NCBI RefSeq assembly: GCF_017377775.1 | Contig: NZ_JAFVLN010000011.1 | Span: 243,370 to 307,369, forward strand | DNA length: 64,000 bases | Direction: 5' to 3' | From: Streptomyces sp. VRA16 Mangrove soil | GTDB lineage: Bacteria; Actinomycetota; Actinomycetes; Streptomycetales; Streptomycetaceae | Shown: one piece after another, positions 42,149 through 51,115 of the stretch | How the letters are laid out: the number at the start of each line of letters is the position of its first letter | Numbering within the stretch: the stretch's first letter is position 1 | Made by a program: the position numbers and the translations under genes | Notes under the pieces: model-generated | Databases searched by the model: none | What the model was told of the DNA's origin: nothing | What the model saw: only the letters and a program-made list of their open reading frames with translations

Positions 42149-43705
42149 GTGACCCAAATGACCGGCCGTGGACTGTCGTTGCCCCTGCTGCTGAACCGGG
42201 CGCGGGAACGGGCGCCGGGCCCCGCCGCCGGGGCGCTCGGCGGGGCCGTCGCCGCGGGACTCGGCCTTGGCGTCAGCGCCGTTCTGGTGATGGTGCTGTG
42301 GATCAGCTCCCCGTACCCGGACAGCGGACCCGGCGCCGCGCTGCACACCGCGGCGTCGCTGTGGCTGATCGCGCACGGCGCCGAGCTCGTCCGCACGGAC
42401 ACCCTGTCCGGGGTACCGGCCCCGATGGGGCTCACCCCGCTGCTGCTGCTCGTGCTGCCGGTGTGGCTGCTGCACCGGGCCACGCGGGACGCCGCCGAGG
42501 ACACCGCCGGTGCGGAGGGCCTCGGTGTCTGGGGCGGCGCCGTGCTCGGCTATCTGCTGGTCGGGGCCGCTGCCGCCGGGTACGCGGGGGGCGGCGAGAT
42601 GCGGCCCTCCTGGGTGAGCTGCGGGGTGCATCTGGCCGTCGTCGCGATGGCGGCCGCGGCGGCCGGGGTGTGGACGGCGTACGGGCGTCCGCGCGGGCCT
42701 CTGCCGGGGGCGTTGCGGCGGAGCGCCGACGTGCTGCCTCAGACGTTCGTACGAGAGGTGCTGCCGGTCGCCGCGCGGGCGGCGGCCGCCGGGATCCTGG
42801 TGCTGGTCGCGGGCGGCGCGCTGGTGGTGGCGGCCGGGCTCGTGTGGCACGGGGGAGAGGTGCGGGAGTCCTTCTACCGGCTGACCGGGGCGTGGTCGGG
42901 CCGGTTCGCGGTGCTGCTGCTGTGTCTGACCCTGGTGCCGAACGCGGTGATCTGGGGCGCCGCGTACGCGCTCGGCCCCGGGGTGGTGCTCGGCGCCGGT
43001 CAGACGGTGGGCCCGCTGGGCAGCTCGGGCACGGCGGTGCTGCCGGCGTTCCCGCTGCTCGCGGCGGTGCCCGCGGCCGGTCCCGGGACGCCGTTCACCT
43101 GGGCCGCGATGGCGGTCCCCGGCACGGCGGCCGTGGTCGTGGCGTGGTTCGTGACCGGCGCGGGCGAGACGGCCGGGTGGACGCGCGGCCGGGTCGCGTA
43201 CGGGGTGGTGACGGCGGCCGGGCTGTGCGGGGCCGCGACGGCGTGCCTCGCGGTGGCGTCGGGCGGGGCGCTCGGCGTGGCCGCGCTCCGCGCGTTCGGG
43301 CCGGTGGGCTGGCTGACCGGGGCGGCAGCGGTGGGCTGGACCGTGGCGGTGGGGCTGCCGGTGGCGCTCGCGGTGCGCTGGTGGCGGGGGCGGGACGCGG
43401 TGATGCGGCCCCGGGTGTCGGCGTGGGCCTCGTCCGTGGTGGTCCGGCGCCGGGAGAGCGCGGCGTCCGCCCCCGCGCCGGAGGCGGACGACGCCGGTTT
43501 CGAGCCGTACGACTTCTTCGACCAGACCTCGCGCGGCGAGCGCTGGGCCTTTCTGAGGGAGGCGTCCACGACGGACCACGACCGCGCCCCGCAACCCGTC
43601 CAGCCGTGGGAGGAGCCGCCCGCACACGCCGCGACGGACGGCGTTCCCGCCGCCCCGCCGGAGCCGGACGCCGACGGGCCGCGAACCGCCGGACGTCAGC
43701 CGTAG
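42149..43705 (+). CDS. perM: Polytopic membrane protein, PerM-like (DUF6350)
   Basis: A 518-residue protein with about ten hydrophobic helices and a hydrophilic C-terminal tail (about 440-518) ending in 'PYDFFDQTSRGERWAFLREA' and Pro-rich sequence. Position between sucCD and purN-purH is the same as that of perM in Mycobacterium, where PerM supports cell division under stress; the assignment rests on this synteny and on topology. GTG 42,149 is chosen with GGGAG 10 nt upstream; ATG 42,158 is possible. The stop codon lies inside the left arm of the inverted repeat element at 43,703. Confidence 0.75.
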   Translation: MTQMTGRGLSLPLLLNRARERAPGPAAGALGGAVAAGLGLGVSAVLVMVLWISSPYPDSGPGAALHTAASLWLIAHGAELVRTDTLSGVPAPMGLTPLLLLVLPVWLLHRATRDAAEDTAGAEGLGVWGGAVLGYLLVGAAAAGYAGGGEMRPSWVSCGVHLAVVAMAAAAAGVWTAYGRPRGPLPGALRRSADVLPQTFVREVLPVAARAAAAGILVLVAGGALVVAAGLVWHGGEVRESFYRLTGAWSGRFAVLLLCLTLVPNAVIWGAAYALGPGVVLGAGQTVGPLGSSGTAVLPAFPLLAAVPAAGPGTPFTWAAMAVPGTAAVVVAWFVTGAGETAGWTRGRVAYGVVTAAGLCGAATACLAVASGGALGVAALRAFGPVGWLTGAAAVGWTVAVGLPVALAVRWWRGRDAVMRPRVSAWASSVVVRRRESAASAPAPEADDAGFEPYDFFDQTSRGERWAFLREASTTDHDRAPQPVQPWEEPPAHAATDGVPAAPPEPDADGPRTAGRQP

Positions 43706-43926
43706 GTCCTGTACGGAGTCCTCCCGGCTGCCCGGATCGGCCTGGCACGCACTCCCCCACCCTCGAACCGCGCTTCGCGACGGCTCGGGCGGGAGGCACC
43801 CCCTTCGGCGTTGTCGTCGGTCGCCGACGCTCCGCGTCGACTCCCTCCTCCGCCTTGCGATCGCACGCACCAGGCCGATCCGGGCCGCGCTCCGCGCGAC
43901 GACGGGAGAACTCCGTACAGGACCTA
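43703..43926. mobile_element. MITE-like element with long terminal inverted repeats
   Basis: Terminal arms 43,703-43,726 and 43,903-43,926 match over 23 of 24 bp (starting TAGGTCCTGTACGGAG). A second nested pair, CCCGGATCGGCCTGG (43,731) and CCAGGCCGATCCGGG (43,870), is perfect over 15 bp. The 124 bp between has GCTTCGCGACGGCTC-type sequence and no ORF of its own. It sits between convergent genes, so it may also end their transcripts. Confidence 0.65.
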
Positions 43927-43962
43927 GGACCGGGGCCGCCGGTCACGGCACCCGGGCGTCCG

Positions 43963-44733
43963 TCACTGCGAGCCGAGCAGCGGCCTGAGCTCCTTCGGCA
44001 GGAGGTCGTCGCAGGACTTCTGCGCCGCGTTCGTCAGAGCGTCCGCGCGGCACTCGTAGTAGTCGCTGTAGACCAGCTTCGCGGTGAACATCGACGCCAC
44101 CATCGCCAGCGCGAGCCCGCCCGTGACCAGACCGCTGACCGCGGCCGTCGTCTGCGGGCGCGTGGTGTCCGGGACCGCGGGCTTCGGGGCGTCCGGGTCC
44201 GGGGTGCGGGGCTTGGCGCGCAGGGCGCTGATGCCCCAGTACAGGGCGAGCGCGCCGAGCAGCAGCGCCACGTACGGCCAGCTGAACAGGGCGAAGAAGA
44301 AGCCCCACATGCCGGACAGCAGCGCGTAGCGCGCACGGCGCTGGGCCGGGTCCGTCGGGTCCCAGCGCATGCCGCCGGGGCCGGGGCCGGGCCCCTGTCC
44401 CTCGGGCCCGCCCTGGCCGCCGCCGGATCCGGGGCGCTCGCCGAAGCCGCCGCCCTGGGAGCGGCCGGGCTGCCGGTCGCTCCACTGGCTGCCCCAGGGC
44501 GAGGAGCCCGAGGAGCCGGACGAACCCGAGGAGTCGTCGGAGCCTTCCGGGCGGCGCGGCTGCCAGGGGCGGTCCGGGGCGTCCTCGGGCGGCGGTGCGA
44601 ACGGGTTGTCGGCCTTGGACTCGTCCGGCTTGTCGGAGGGCGCCTCCTTGGCCGGCGACGGCGGCGTGGGTCGGCCTTCGCGCAGCAGGACGGCGCCGGC
44701 GGGCAGCGTGTGGCGAAGGCTTCGGTCCGGCAT
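43963..44733 (-). CDS. Membrane protein with disordered Pro/Gly/Ser N-terminus
   Basis: A 256-residue protein. Residues 1-125 are Pro/Gly/Ser-rich and acidic (SDDSSGSSGSSGSS, PGSGGGQGGPEGQGPGPGPG). Three hydrophobic helices follow (YALLSGMWGFFFALFSWPYV, ALLLGALALYWGI, AAVSGLVTGGLALAMVASMF) and a short tail with two cysteines (YECRADALTNAAQKSCDDL), likely outside. Function unknown. Its location between perM and purN recalls small membrane proteins near perM in mycobacteria. A GGGGAAG ribosome site is 11 nt before ATG 44,733. Confidence 0.75.
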   Translation of the reverse strand: MPDRSLRHTLPAGAVLLREGRPTPPSPAKEAPSDKPDESKADNPFAPPPEDAPDRPWQPRRPEGSDDSSGSSGSSGSSPWGSQWSDRQPGRSQGGGFGERPGSGGGQGGPEGQGPGPGPGGMRWDPTDPAQRRARYALLSGMWGFFFALFSWPYVALLLGALALYWGISALRAKPRTPDPDAPKPAVPDTTRPQTTAAVSGLVTGGLALAMVASMFTAKLVYSDYYECRADALTNAAQKSCDDLLPKELRPLLGSQ

Positions 44734-44998
44734 CAGGTGTGCGTCTTCCCCTAGGTCGTCGGTCTCGTACGTCGCGGTGCGGCTTGGTCTTTTCTTTACG
44801 TCACTGCGTCAACGTCCGATGGCCGCTCAGCGTTCCGTCCCGCTGACGCTACCTGGCGGGTGTGCCCCCGTCCCGTGGGGCCCGTCCGGTGTGCCGGTAT
44901 CGTTGCTGACGGTCGGCCGCTTCGTAGGGTTCCCCGTATCGGGGAGGGCGAAGCCTTTGTACGACCGCACAAAGTCTGTCTCCAGAAAGGGCCCCGCC

Positions 44999-45619
44999 GT
45001 GGCCAAGGCCAAGCGCCTCGTCGTGCTGGTCTCCGGATCAGGTACGAATCTGCAGGCACTGCTCGACGCCGTGGCGGACGGGGGCGTGGCCGCCTACGGC
45101 GCCGAGATCGTCGCCGTCGGGGCCGACCGGGACGGCATCGCGGGCCTGGAGCGCGCCGAGCGCGCGGGGCTGCCGACGTTCGTGTGCCGGGTGAAGGACT
45201 TCGCCACCCGCGACGAGTGGGACCGCGCCCTCGCCGAGGCGACCGCCGCGTACGAGCCGGACCTGGTGGTCTCCGCGGGGTTCATGAAGATCGTGGGCAA
45301 GGAGTTCCTGGCCCACTTCGGCGGGCGGTTCGTGAACACGCACCCGGCCCTGCTGCCCAGTTTTCCCGGTGCGCACGGCGTGCGCGACGCGCTCGCGTAC
45401 GGCGCCAAGGTCACCGGATGCACCGTCCACTTCGTCGACGACGGCGTCGACACCGGCCCGATCATCGCTCAGGGCGTGGTCGAGATCCGTGATGAGGACG
45501 ACGAGAGCGCTCTGCACGAGCGCATCAAGGAAGTCGAGCGCACGCTGCTCGTCGATGTCGTGGGGCGTCTGGCCCGTAACGGCTTCAGCATTGAGGGACG
45601 AAAGGTAGTTATCCCGTGA
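44999..45619 (+). CDS. purN: Phosphoribosylglycinamide formyltransferase (GART)
   Basis: A 206-residue enzyme of usual size for the folate-dependent third step of purine synthesis (GAR to formyl-GAR). Motifs: VLVSGSGTNLQALLD (phosphate loop), VVSAGFMKIVG, the catalytic Asn/His in NTHPALLPSFPGAHGVRDAL and the Asp in TGCTVHFVDDGVDTGPII. GTG 44,999 is set by AGAAAGG; the frame open upstream crosses the divergent promoter. Its stop overlaps the purH start by GTGA. Confidence 0.96.
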   Translation: MAKAKRLVVLVSGSGTNLQALLDAVADGGVAAYGAEIVAVGADRDGIAGLERAERAGLPTFVCRVKDFATRDEWDRALAEATAAYEPDLVVSAGFMKIVGKEFLAHFGGRFVNTHPALLPSFPGAHGVRDALAYGAKVTGCTVHFVDDGVDTGPIIAQGVVEIRDEDDESALHERIKEVERTLLVDVVGRLARNGFSIEGRKVVIP

Positions 45620-47178
45620 CCGCCGAGAGCAACAAGCGGCCCATTCGCCGGGCGCTGGTCAGCGTCTACGACAAGACCGGTCTGGAGGAGCTGGCGCGCG
45701 GCCTGCACGAGGCGGGCGTCGAGCTCGTGTCGACGGGCTCCACCGCCGGGAAGATCGCCTCCGCCGGGGTGCCGGTCACCAAGGTCGAGGAGCTCACCGG
45801 GTTCCCCGAGTGCCTCGACGGCCGGGTCAAGACGCTGCACCCGAAGGTGCACGCGGGCATCCTCGCCGACCTGCGTCTGGAGGATCACCAGAAGCAGCTC
45901 GCCGACCTCGGTGTGAAGCCCTTCGACCTGGTGATCGTGAACCTCTACCCGTTCAAGGAGACGGTCGCCTCCGGCGCGACCGCGGACGAGTGCGTCGAGC
46001 AGATCGACATCGGCGGTCCGTCCATGGTCCGCGCCGCCGCCAAGAACCACCCGTCGGTCGCGGTGGTCGTGAACCCGGCCGCGTACGGCGACGTGCTCAA
46101 GGCCGTCGCGGACGGCGGGTTCGACCTGACCGCCCGCAAGCGCCTGGCCGCCGAGGCGTTCCAGCACACCGCCTCGTACGACGTGGCCGTGGCCTCCTGG
46201 TTCGCCGCCGACTACGCGGCCGCCGACGACAGCGGTCACCCCGACTTCCTCGGCGCCACCTACGAGCGCAAGAACGTGCTGCGCTACGGCGAGAACCCGC
46301 ACCAGGGCGCGGCCCTCTACGTCGACGGCACGGGCGGCCTCGCCGAGGCCGAGCAGCTGCACGGCAAGGAGATGTCGTACAACAACTTCACGGACACGGA
46401 CGCCGCGCGCCGTGCCGCGTACGACCACGAGGACCCCTGCGTCGCGATCATCAAGCACGCCAACCCGTGCGGCATCGCCGTCGCGTCGAACGTCGCCGAG
46501 GCGCACCGCAAGGCCCACGCCTGCGACCCGGTGTCGGCGTACGGCGGCGTCATCGCCGTGAACCGCCCGGTCACCAAGGAGATGGCGGAGCAGGTCGCCG
46601 ACATCTTCACCGAGGTCATCGTCGCGCCCGACTACGAGGACGGCGCCCTCGAAGCCCTCACCAAGAAGAAGAACATCCGCGTGCTGCGGGCGCCCAACGG
46701 CCCGTCGGCGCTCGTCGAGACCAAGCAGATCGACGGCGGCGCGCTGCTGCAGGTCACCGACCGCCTCCAGGCCGACGGCGACAACCCGGCCACCTGGACC
46801 CTCGCGACCGGTGACGCCCTGTCCCAGGGCGAGCTGGACGAGCTGGCGTTCGCCTGGAAGGCGTGCCGCGCGGTCAAGAGCAATGCCATTCTGCTCGCCA
46901 AGGACGGCGCCTCGGTCGGCGTCGGCATGGGCCAGGTCAACCGCGTCGACTCCTGCAAGCTCGCCGTCGAGCGCGCGGGCGAGGAGCGGGCGCGCGGCTC
47001 GTACGCCGCGTCGGACGCCTTCTTCCCGTTCCCGGACGGCCCGCAGATCCTGATCGACGCCGGCGTGAAGGCGATCGTGCAGCCCGGCGGTTCGATCCGT
47101 GACGAGCAGGTCGTCGAGGCCGCCAAGAAGGCGGGCGTGACGATGTACTTCACGGGGACGCGGCACTTCTTCCACTGA
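45616..47178 (+). CDS. purH: Bifunctional AICAR transformylase / IMP cyclohydrolase
   Basis: A 520-residue enzyme for the last two steps to IMP. The N-terminal cyclohydrolase domain (about 10-200) has ALVSVYDKTGLEELARGL and GRVKTLHPKVHAGIL; the transformylase domain has KEMSYNNFTDTDAARRA, IIKHANPCGIAV and ends VTMYFTGTRHFFH. GTG 45,616 overlaps purN, so translation is coupled. A 22-bp hairpin follows. Confidence 0.97.
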   Translation: MTAESNKRPIRRALVSVYDKTGLEELARGLHEAGVELVSTGSTAGKIASAGVPVTKVEELTGFPECLDGRVKTLHPKVHAGILADLRLEDHQKQLADLGVKPFDLVIVNLYPFKETVASGATADECVEQIDIGGPSMVRAAAKNHPSVAVVVNPAAYGDVLKAVADGGFDLTARKRLAAEAFQHTASYDVAVASWFAADYAAADDSGHPDFLGATYERKNVLRYGENPHQGAALYVDGTGGLAEAEQLHGKEMSYNNFTDTDAARRAAYDHEDPCVAIIKHANPCGIAVASNVAEAHRKAHACDPVSAYGGVIAVNRPVTKEMAEQVADIFTEVIVAPDYEDGALEALTKKKNIRVLRAPNGPSALVETKQIDGGALLQVTDRLQADGDNPATWTLATGDALSQGELDELAFAWKACRAVKSNAILLAKDGASVGVGMGQVNRVDSCKLAVERAGEERARGSYAASDAFFPFPDGPQILIDAGVKAIVQPGGSIRDEQVVEAAKKAGVTMYFTGTRHFFH

Positions 47179-47190
47179 GCCGCGGCACTC

Positions 47191-47237
47191 CACGCGGAAG
47201 GGCCCGCCGGTCATCGACCGGCGGGCCCTTCCGCGTG
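47191..47237. terminator. Strong bidirectional terminator after purH
   Basis: A perfect 22-bp inverted repeat (core GAAGGGCCCGCCGGTC) around ATC between convergent purH and the RDD gene. Confidence 0.9.
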
Positions 47238-47248
47238 TGCTTGGGCGC

Positions 47249-47962
47249 TCAGCCCTTGACGTGGACGGCGATCGTGCCCGCCACCTTGTCGTGCCAGCCC
47301 TGCTGGCGGCCCGAGTTGTCGAAGAACGGGGAGACGTAGACGAGCAGCATGCCGAGGCCGCACGCGAAGTAGCCGACGAACGGGATGAGCCAGCGCAGCA
47401 GGCCCTTGCCGAGGCCGGGCTTCTGGCCGTCCTCCAGGCGCAGCACGCGGATGCCGACGGCGAGCTTGCCGAGCGTGGCGCCCACGAAGGAGATCATCAG
47501 GACCTCGTAGACGAGGGTCACCGCCATCATCCCGAGAGCGATCGGAATGATCTTGCTCATCATGTCCGAGCTCGCGTTGTTGATGCAGGTGTCGTACGCG
47601 GCCGAGGCCGGGTCGCAGTCCGTGGCGGACTTGACGGTGTCCATGAACACCGGGGCGATCACCGCGAAGTAGATGATCGAGTACAGGACACCGTCGATCG
47701 CGCGGGCGCCGAGCCGGCGGCCCATTCCGGCGATCGGCGGCACGCCCGGCTGCGGGTACGGAGGCTGCATGCCGCCGCCCTGCGGGTAGCCGGGGTGGCC
47801 GCCGGGCTGGCCGGGTGCCTGCGGGTAGCCGTAGCCCTGCTGCGGCGGGACGCCCTGCGGGGCCTGCTGGCCGTACGGGTTGGGGCCCTGGGGTTGCTGG
47901 CCGTACGGGTTCGGGCCCTGGGGCTGCTGGCCGTAGGGGTTGCCGGGTTCGCCGAAACTCAT
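47249..47962 (-). CDS. RDD-family membrane protein with repetitive Pro/Gln/Gly N-terminus
   Basis: A 237-residue protein. Residues 1-85 are a low-complexity tail with three PYGQQ(P/A)QG units encoded by near-identical 30-bp DNA repeats. The RDD domain starts GMGRRLGARAIDGVLYSIIY (the Arg-Asp pair), has further helices at IIPIALGMMAVTLVYEVLMI and LLRWLIPFVGYFACGLGMLL, and includes the typical TLGKLAVGIRVL. It ends 'DNSGRQQGWHDKVAGTIAV'. ATG 47,962 follows AAGGATC. RDD proteins are transporter-like but mostly uncharacterised; the substrate is unknown. Confidence 0.9.
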   Translation of the reverse strand: MSFGEPGNPYGQQPQGPNPYGQQPQGPNPYGQQAPQGVPPQQGYGYPQAPGQPGGHPGYPQGGGMQPPYPQPGVPPIAGMGRRLGARAIDGVLYSIIYFAVIAPVFMDTVKSATDCDPASAAYDTCINNASSDMMSKIIPIALGMMAVTLVYEVLMISFVGATLGKLAVGIRVLRLEDGQKPGLGKGLLRWLIPFVGYFACGLGMLLVYVSPFFDNSGRQQGWHDKVAGTIAVHVKG

Positions 47963-48179
47963 GGCGTGATCCTTTGGTGACGGGTTAGGGGACGTCGCGG
48001 ACCTGCGGAGGATCACTACGGCTTGGCGTTCGCGTGAGCTTTCAGTCCCCCCTGCCGCCGATCCGCGGCACTGCGTGGATCATGCTCGTGAACCGGACAG
48101 CCTGTTGTCCAGCGTGCGTTCCTGGCTGTTGTGCAAGTGCAACTTGGGTGAATCCCCGCCACCCTGAAACAATGGCGCC

Positions 48180-49043
48180 ATGACCGCCCAGATTCTCGAT
48201 GGCAAGGCCACCGCAGCCGCGATCAAGTCCGACCTGACCGTCCGCGTGGCGGCCCTGAAGGAGAAGGGGATCACGCCCGGCCTCGGCACCGTCCTCGTCG
48301 GCGAGGATCCCGGCAGCCAGAAGTACGTCGCGGGCAAGCACCGCGACTGCGCGCAGGTCGGCATCGCCTCCATCCAGCGCGAACTGCCCGCGACGGCCTC
48401 CCAGGAGGAGATCGAGGCGGTCGTCCGCGAGCTCAACGACGACCCGGCCTGCACCGGCTACATCGTCCAGCTCCCGCTGCCCAAGGGCATCGACGAGAAC
48501 CGCATCCTCGAACTGATGGACCCGGCGAAGGACGCCGACGGCCTGCACCCGATGAACCTGGGCCGCCTCGTCCTCAACGAGCCGGCGCCGCTGCCCTGCA
48601 CCCCGTTCGGCATCATCACGCTGCTGCGCAAGCACGGTGTGGAGATCAAGGGCGCCGAGGTCGTGGTCGTCGGGCGTGGTGTGACGATCGGCCGCCCGAT
48701 GCCGCTGCTGCTCACCCGCAAGTCGGAGAACGCGACCGTCACCCAGTGCCACACCGGCACCCGTGACCTCTCCGCCCACCTCAAGCGCGCCGACATCGTG
48801 GTGGCCGCCGCGGGCGTCCCGCACCTGATCAAGCCCGAGGACATCAAGCCGGGCGCGGCCGTGCTCGACGTCGGCGTCTCGCGCGACGAGAACGGCAAGA
48901 TCGTCGGCGATGTGCACCCTGGCGTCGCCGAGGTGGCCGGCTGGATCTCGCCGAACCCGGGCGGCGTCGGCCCGATGACCCGCGCCCAGCTCCTGGTCAA
49001 CGTGGTGGAGGCCGCAGAGCGGATCGCCGACGGTGTTCGCTGA
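48180..49043 (+). CDS. folD: Methylenetetrahydrofolate dehydrogenase / cyclohydrolase
   Basis: A 287-residue bifunctional folate enzyme supplying 10-formyl-THF for PurN and PurH encoded just upstream. It has YVAGKHRDCAQVGI (catalytic Lys in YxxxK), GYIVQLPLPKGIDENRIL, the NADP loop GRGVTIGRPMPLLL and TPGGVGPMT-like PNPGGVGPMTRAQL. An AAACAAT box 6 nt before ATG 48,180 suggests a leaderless transcript. A small palindrome CAAGTGCAACTTG lies at 48,134. Its end overlaps the DUF3017 gene by 11 bp. Confidence 0.96.
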   Translation: MTAQILDGKATAAAIKSDLTVRVAALKEKGITPGLGTVLVGEDPGSQKYVAGKHRDCAQVGIASIQRELPATASQEEIEAVVRELNDDPACTGYIVQLPLPKGIDENRILELMDPAKDADGLHPMNLGRLVLNEPAPLPCTPFGIITLLRKHGVEIKGAEVVVVGRGVTIGRPMPLLLTRKSENATVTQCHTGTRDLSAHLKRADIVVAAAGVPHLIKPEDIKPGAAVLDVGVSRDENGKIVGDVHPGVAEVAGWISPNPGGVGPMTRAQLLVNVVEAAERIADGVR

Positions 49044-49452
49044 GGCGGCGGGGGGCGACAAGAAGAAGGGGACGCGGCGGTTCCCGCTGTGGACGCGCGA
49101 CACCGCGCGCCCCGAGGGCGGCGGCCGCGCCGCATCCGGTGACGCCCCGGCACCCGCCCGCCAGTGGCCGCTGATCGCCGTACTCGCGGTGACCGGGCTC
49201 GGGCTGCTGCTCACCGCGTTCGACGTGTTCCGGGTCGGCACGATGCTCGTGGGCGTCGCGCTGCTCGGCGGCGCCGTGCTGCGCTGGGTGCTGCCGAGCG
49301 TCGGCATGCTCGCCGTGCGCTCGCGCTTCACGGACATGCTCACGTACGGGATCCTCGGCCTCGCTATCGTGCTGCTCGCGATGATGGCGCAGCCCGACCC
49401 GTGGCTGCGTATCCCCTTCCTTCAGGACACCCTGCACTTCACCGTGCGGTGA
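49033..49452 (+). CDS. DUF3017 membrane protein
   Basis: A 139-residue protein with a basic, Pro/Ala-rich N-terminus and three helices: WPLIAVLAVTGLGLLLTAF, GTMLVGVALLGGAVLRWVL and MLTYGILGLAIVLLAMMA. DUF3017 genes follow folD in many actinobacteria, including Mycobacterium, and here the GTG at 49,033 overlaps folD. Function unknown. A hairpin follows at 49,481. Confidence 0.85.
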   Translation: MFAEAAGGDKKKGTRRFPLWTRDTARPEGGGRAASGDAPAPARQWPLIAVLAVTGLGLLLTAFDVFRVGTMLVGVALLGGAVLRWVLPSVGMLAVRSRFTDMLTYGILGLAIVLLAMMAQPDPWLRIPFLQDTLHFTVR

Positions 49453-49800
49453 CGATGCACACAGGTGCCCTCAAGTGACCGGCGGGACTCCGGAGTTCGG
49501 AGTCCCGCCGTCCTTGTGTGGTGATGTCCGGGTAACTTCGGGGATTTTGTCGTACGAGGGTGGACAACACGCATAGCCTGGGCAATCGGGACTGTCCCGG
49601 AGAACTGGGGGCGTCCCGGGCCCGGCGGTGTGCGAGGGGGCACGCCCTGGTGTCGAATGCTGTCGAATGCCCCCGTGCGCCCCCGTCCGGGGAACTGACA
49701 TCCTGGCTACTCGCATCCCATTGGGTAGCCAGTGGGGGCCACTGCGTTGGCGCGGCTCGGGGGAAGTTCAGGCACGTATGGGGGGAATAGGGGGAAGGCA
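49453..49800. other. Intergenic region before the XRE-DUF2690 gene
   Basis: Holds the terminator at 49,481-49,509, a TAGCCT box at 49,574-49,579, two abutting 10-bp direct repeats TGTCGAATGC (49,651-49,670), and an 8-bp inverted repeat CTGGCTAC / GTAGCCAG (49,703-49,710, 49,725-49,732). The last two look regulatory. No gene. Confidence 0.5.
49481..49509. terminator. Hairpin terminator after folD-DUF3017
   Basis: A perfect 12-bp stem GGCGGGACTCCG with its complement around GAGTT. Confidence 0.85.
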
Positions 49801-50817
49801 ATGCCTCGTTGGAGGGCGCTACCGGATGAACTCGACCCGCAGGTCAAGGAGTTCGCCAGCCAGCTGCGCCGGCTGGTGGACCGCAGCGGGCTCGGGATCG
49901 CCGCGTTGGCGGACCGCACCGGGTACAGCAAGACCTCGTGGGAGCGATATCTGAACGGACGGCTGCTCGCGCCCAAGGGCGCGATCGTCGCGCTCGCCGA
50001 GGTGACCGGCACCAATCCCGTCCATCTGACCACGATGTGGGAGCTCGCGGAGCGCGCCTGGAGCCGTTCCGAGATGCGCCACGACATGACCATGGAGGCG
50101 ATACGGATCTCCCAGGCGCGCGCCGCGCTCGGGGAGTTCGGCTCGTCGGGGACCCAGACGAAGAACGGCGCGGGCAAGAACGGCAGCGCGACGGCCTCCC
50201 GGCCGCCGACCGGCGTGGCGGGCCCCGCCGGGGTCTCGCCGACGGTGCCGCCGCAGGCCCAGGCGCCGAGCCTGGACCAGTTCGGCCCGCCGCCCGAGAC
50301 ACCGGCACCGGTGAACTCCGGCGGATCCGGCGGCAGGCGGCGGCTGACCATGTTCCTCGCGGGGGTCGTCGGCGCGGCCCTCGTCGTCCTCATCGCCTAC
50401 GTCCTGACCAGCGGCGGCGACGGCAAGGGCGACAAGGCCGAGCCGTCGAAGTCGCCGACCACCAGTGCGCCGCAGCTGCCCGCGGGCGTGCAGTGCGTCG
50501 GCGCGAGCTGCACCGGCAAGGACCCCGAGGCCATGGGCTGCGGCGGCGATCTCGCCGACAGCCCGCTGAAGGCCGCGCTCGGCACGGCCAATGTCGAGGT
50601 CCGCTACAGCAAGACGTGCAAGGCGGCCTGGGCACGTATCCAGTTCGCCGCGCCCGGCGACAGCGTGACGCTCTCCGTGGGCTCCAAGACGTCGAAGAAG
50701 GGCCTGGTCGGCGACGCGGACACGGACGCGTACACCCCGATGATCGCGGTCGACTCGGCCGCCGAGGCGAAGGCCTGCGGGACGCTGGCGTCCGGCCGGA
50801 AGGGCTGCACGAAGTAG
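49801..50817 (+). CDS. Membrane-anchored XRE regulator with extracytoplasmic DUF2690 domain
   Basis: A 338-residue protein. Residues about 12-80 are an XRE helix-turn-helix (FASQLRRLVDRSGLGIAALA, then YSKTSWERYLNGRLLAPKGA). A Gly/Pro linker leads to one membrane helix (LTMFLAGVVGAALVVLIAYV, near 182-203). The C-terminal DUF2690 domain outside has paired cysteines (CVGASCTGKDPEAMGC, then YSKTCKAAWARI). This design resembles a membrane-bound transcription factor or RodZ-like protein. ATG 49,801 has GGGGGAAGG. Confidence 0.87.
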   Translation: MPRWRALPDELDPQVKEFASQLRRLVDRSGLGIAALADRTGYSKTSWERYLNGRLLAPKGAIVALAEVTGTNPVHLTTMWELAERAWSRSEMRHDMTMEAIRISQARAALGEFGSSGTQTKNGAGKNGSATASRPPTGVAGPAGVSPTVPPQAQAPSLDQFGPPPETPAPVNSGGSGGRRRLTMFLAGVVGAALVVLIAYVLTSGGDGKGDKAEPSKSPTTSAPQLPAGVQCVGASCTGKDPEAMGCGGDLADSPLKAALGTANVEVRYSKTCKAAWARIQFAAPGDSVTLSVGSKTSKKGLVGDADTDAYTPMIAVDSAAEAKACGTLASGRKGCTK

Positions 50818-51060
50818 CGCGACAAGCAGTTCGGCCGGCGGCACGGAGTACGTGTGCATGGGGGAGCGTCTTCGGGGAAGGCGCCTAGGTACCCCCACGG
50901 GAGTGGTCACACAGTGACACCCCCGGCGGCCGCCGACCCCACTCTCCCGGGGCGGCGGTCGCCGCCGTTCGGTGCGAAACGGCCCGGGAGTGACCTCTGT
51001 GGGGTGAGCCACACCGACCCGGGGGTCCGGTGCGGGCGAGAGGCGATAGCCTGACGAACG

Positions 51061-51082
51061 GATCTCTTGGCATCAAGAGATC
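51061..51082. promoter_or_regulatory. Palindromic operator just downstream of the mdh promoter
   Basis: GATCTCTTG, GCAT, CAAGAGATC is a perfect 9-bp inverted repeat. A TAGCCT -10 box lies at 51,046-51,051, so the palindrome falls at or just after the start of transcription. CTTG-N4-CAAG cores are typical of MarR-family operators; in Streptomyces the MarR regulator TamR controls citrate-cycle genes. Confidence 0.6.
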
Positions 51083-51115
51083 GATCAAAAGCCTCGCTGT
51101 CATACGGAGAACGCC

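Noticed and set aside
48134..48146. Palindrome CAAGTGCAACTTG before folD
   Set aside because: Arms of only 5 bp; too short to call an operator without conservation data.
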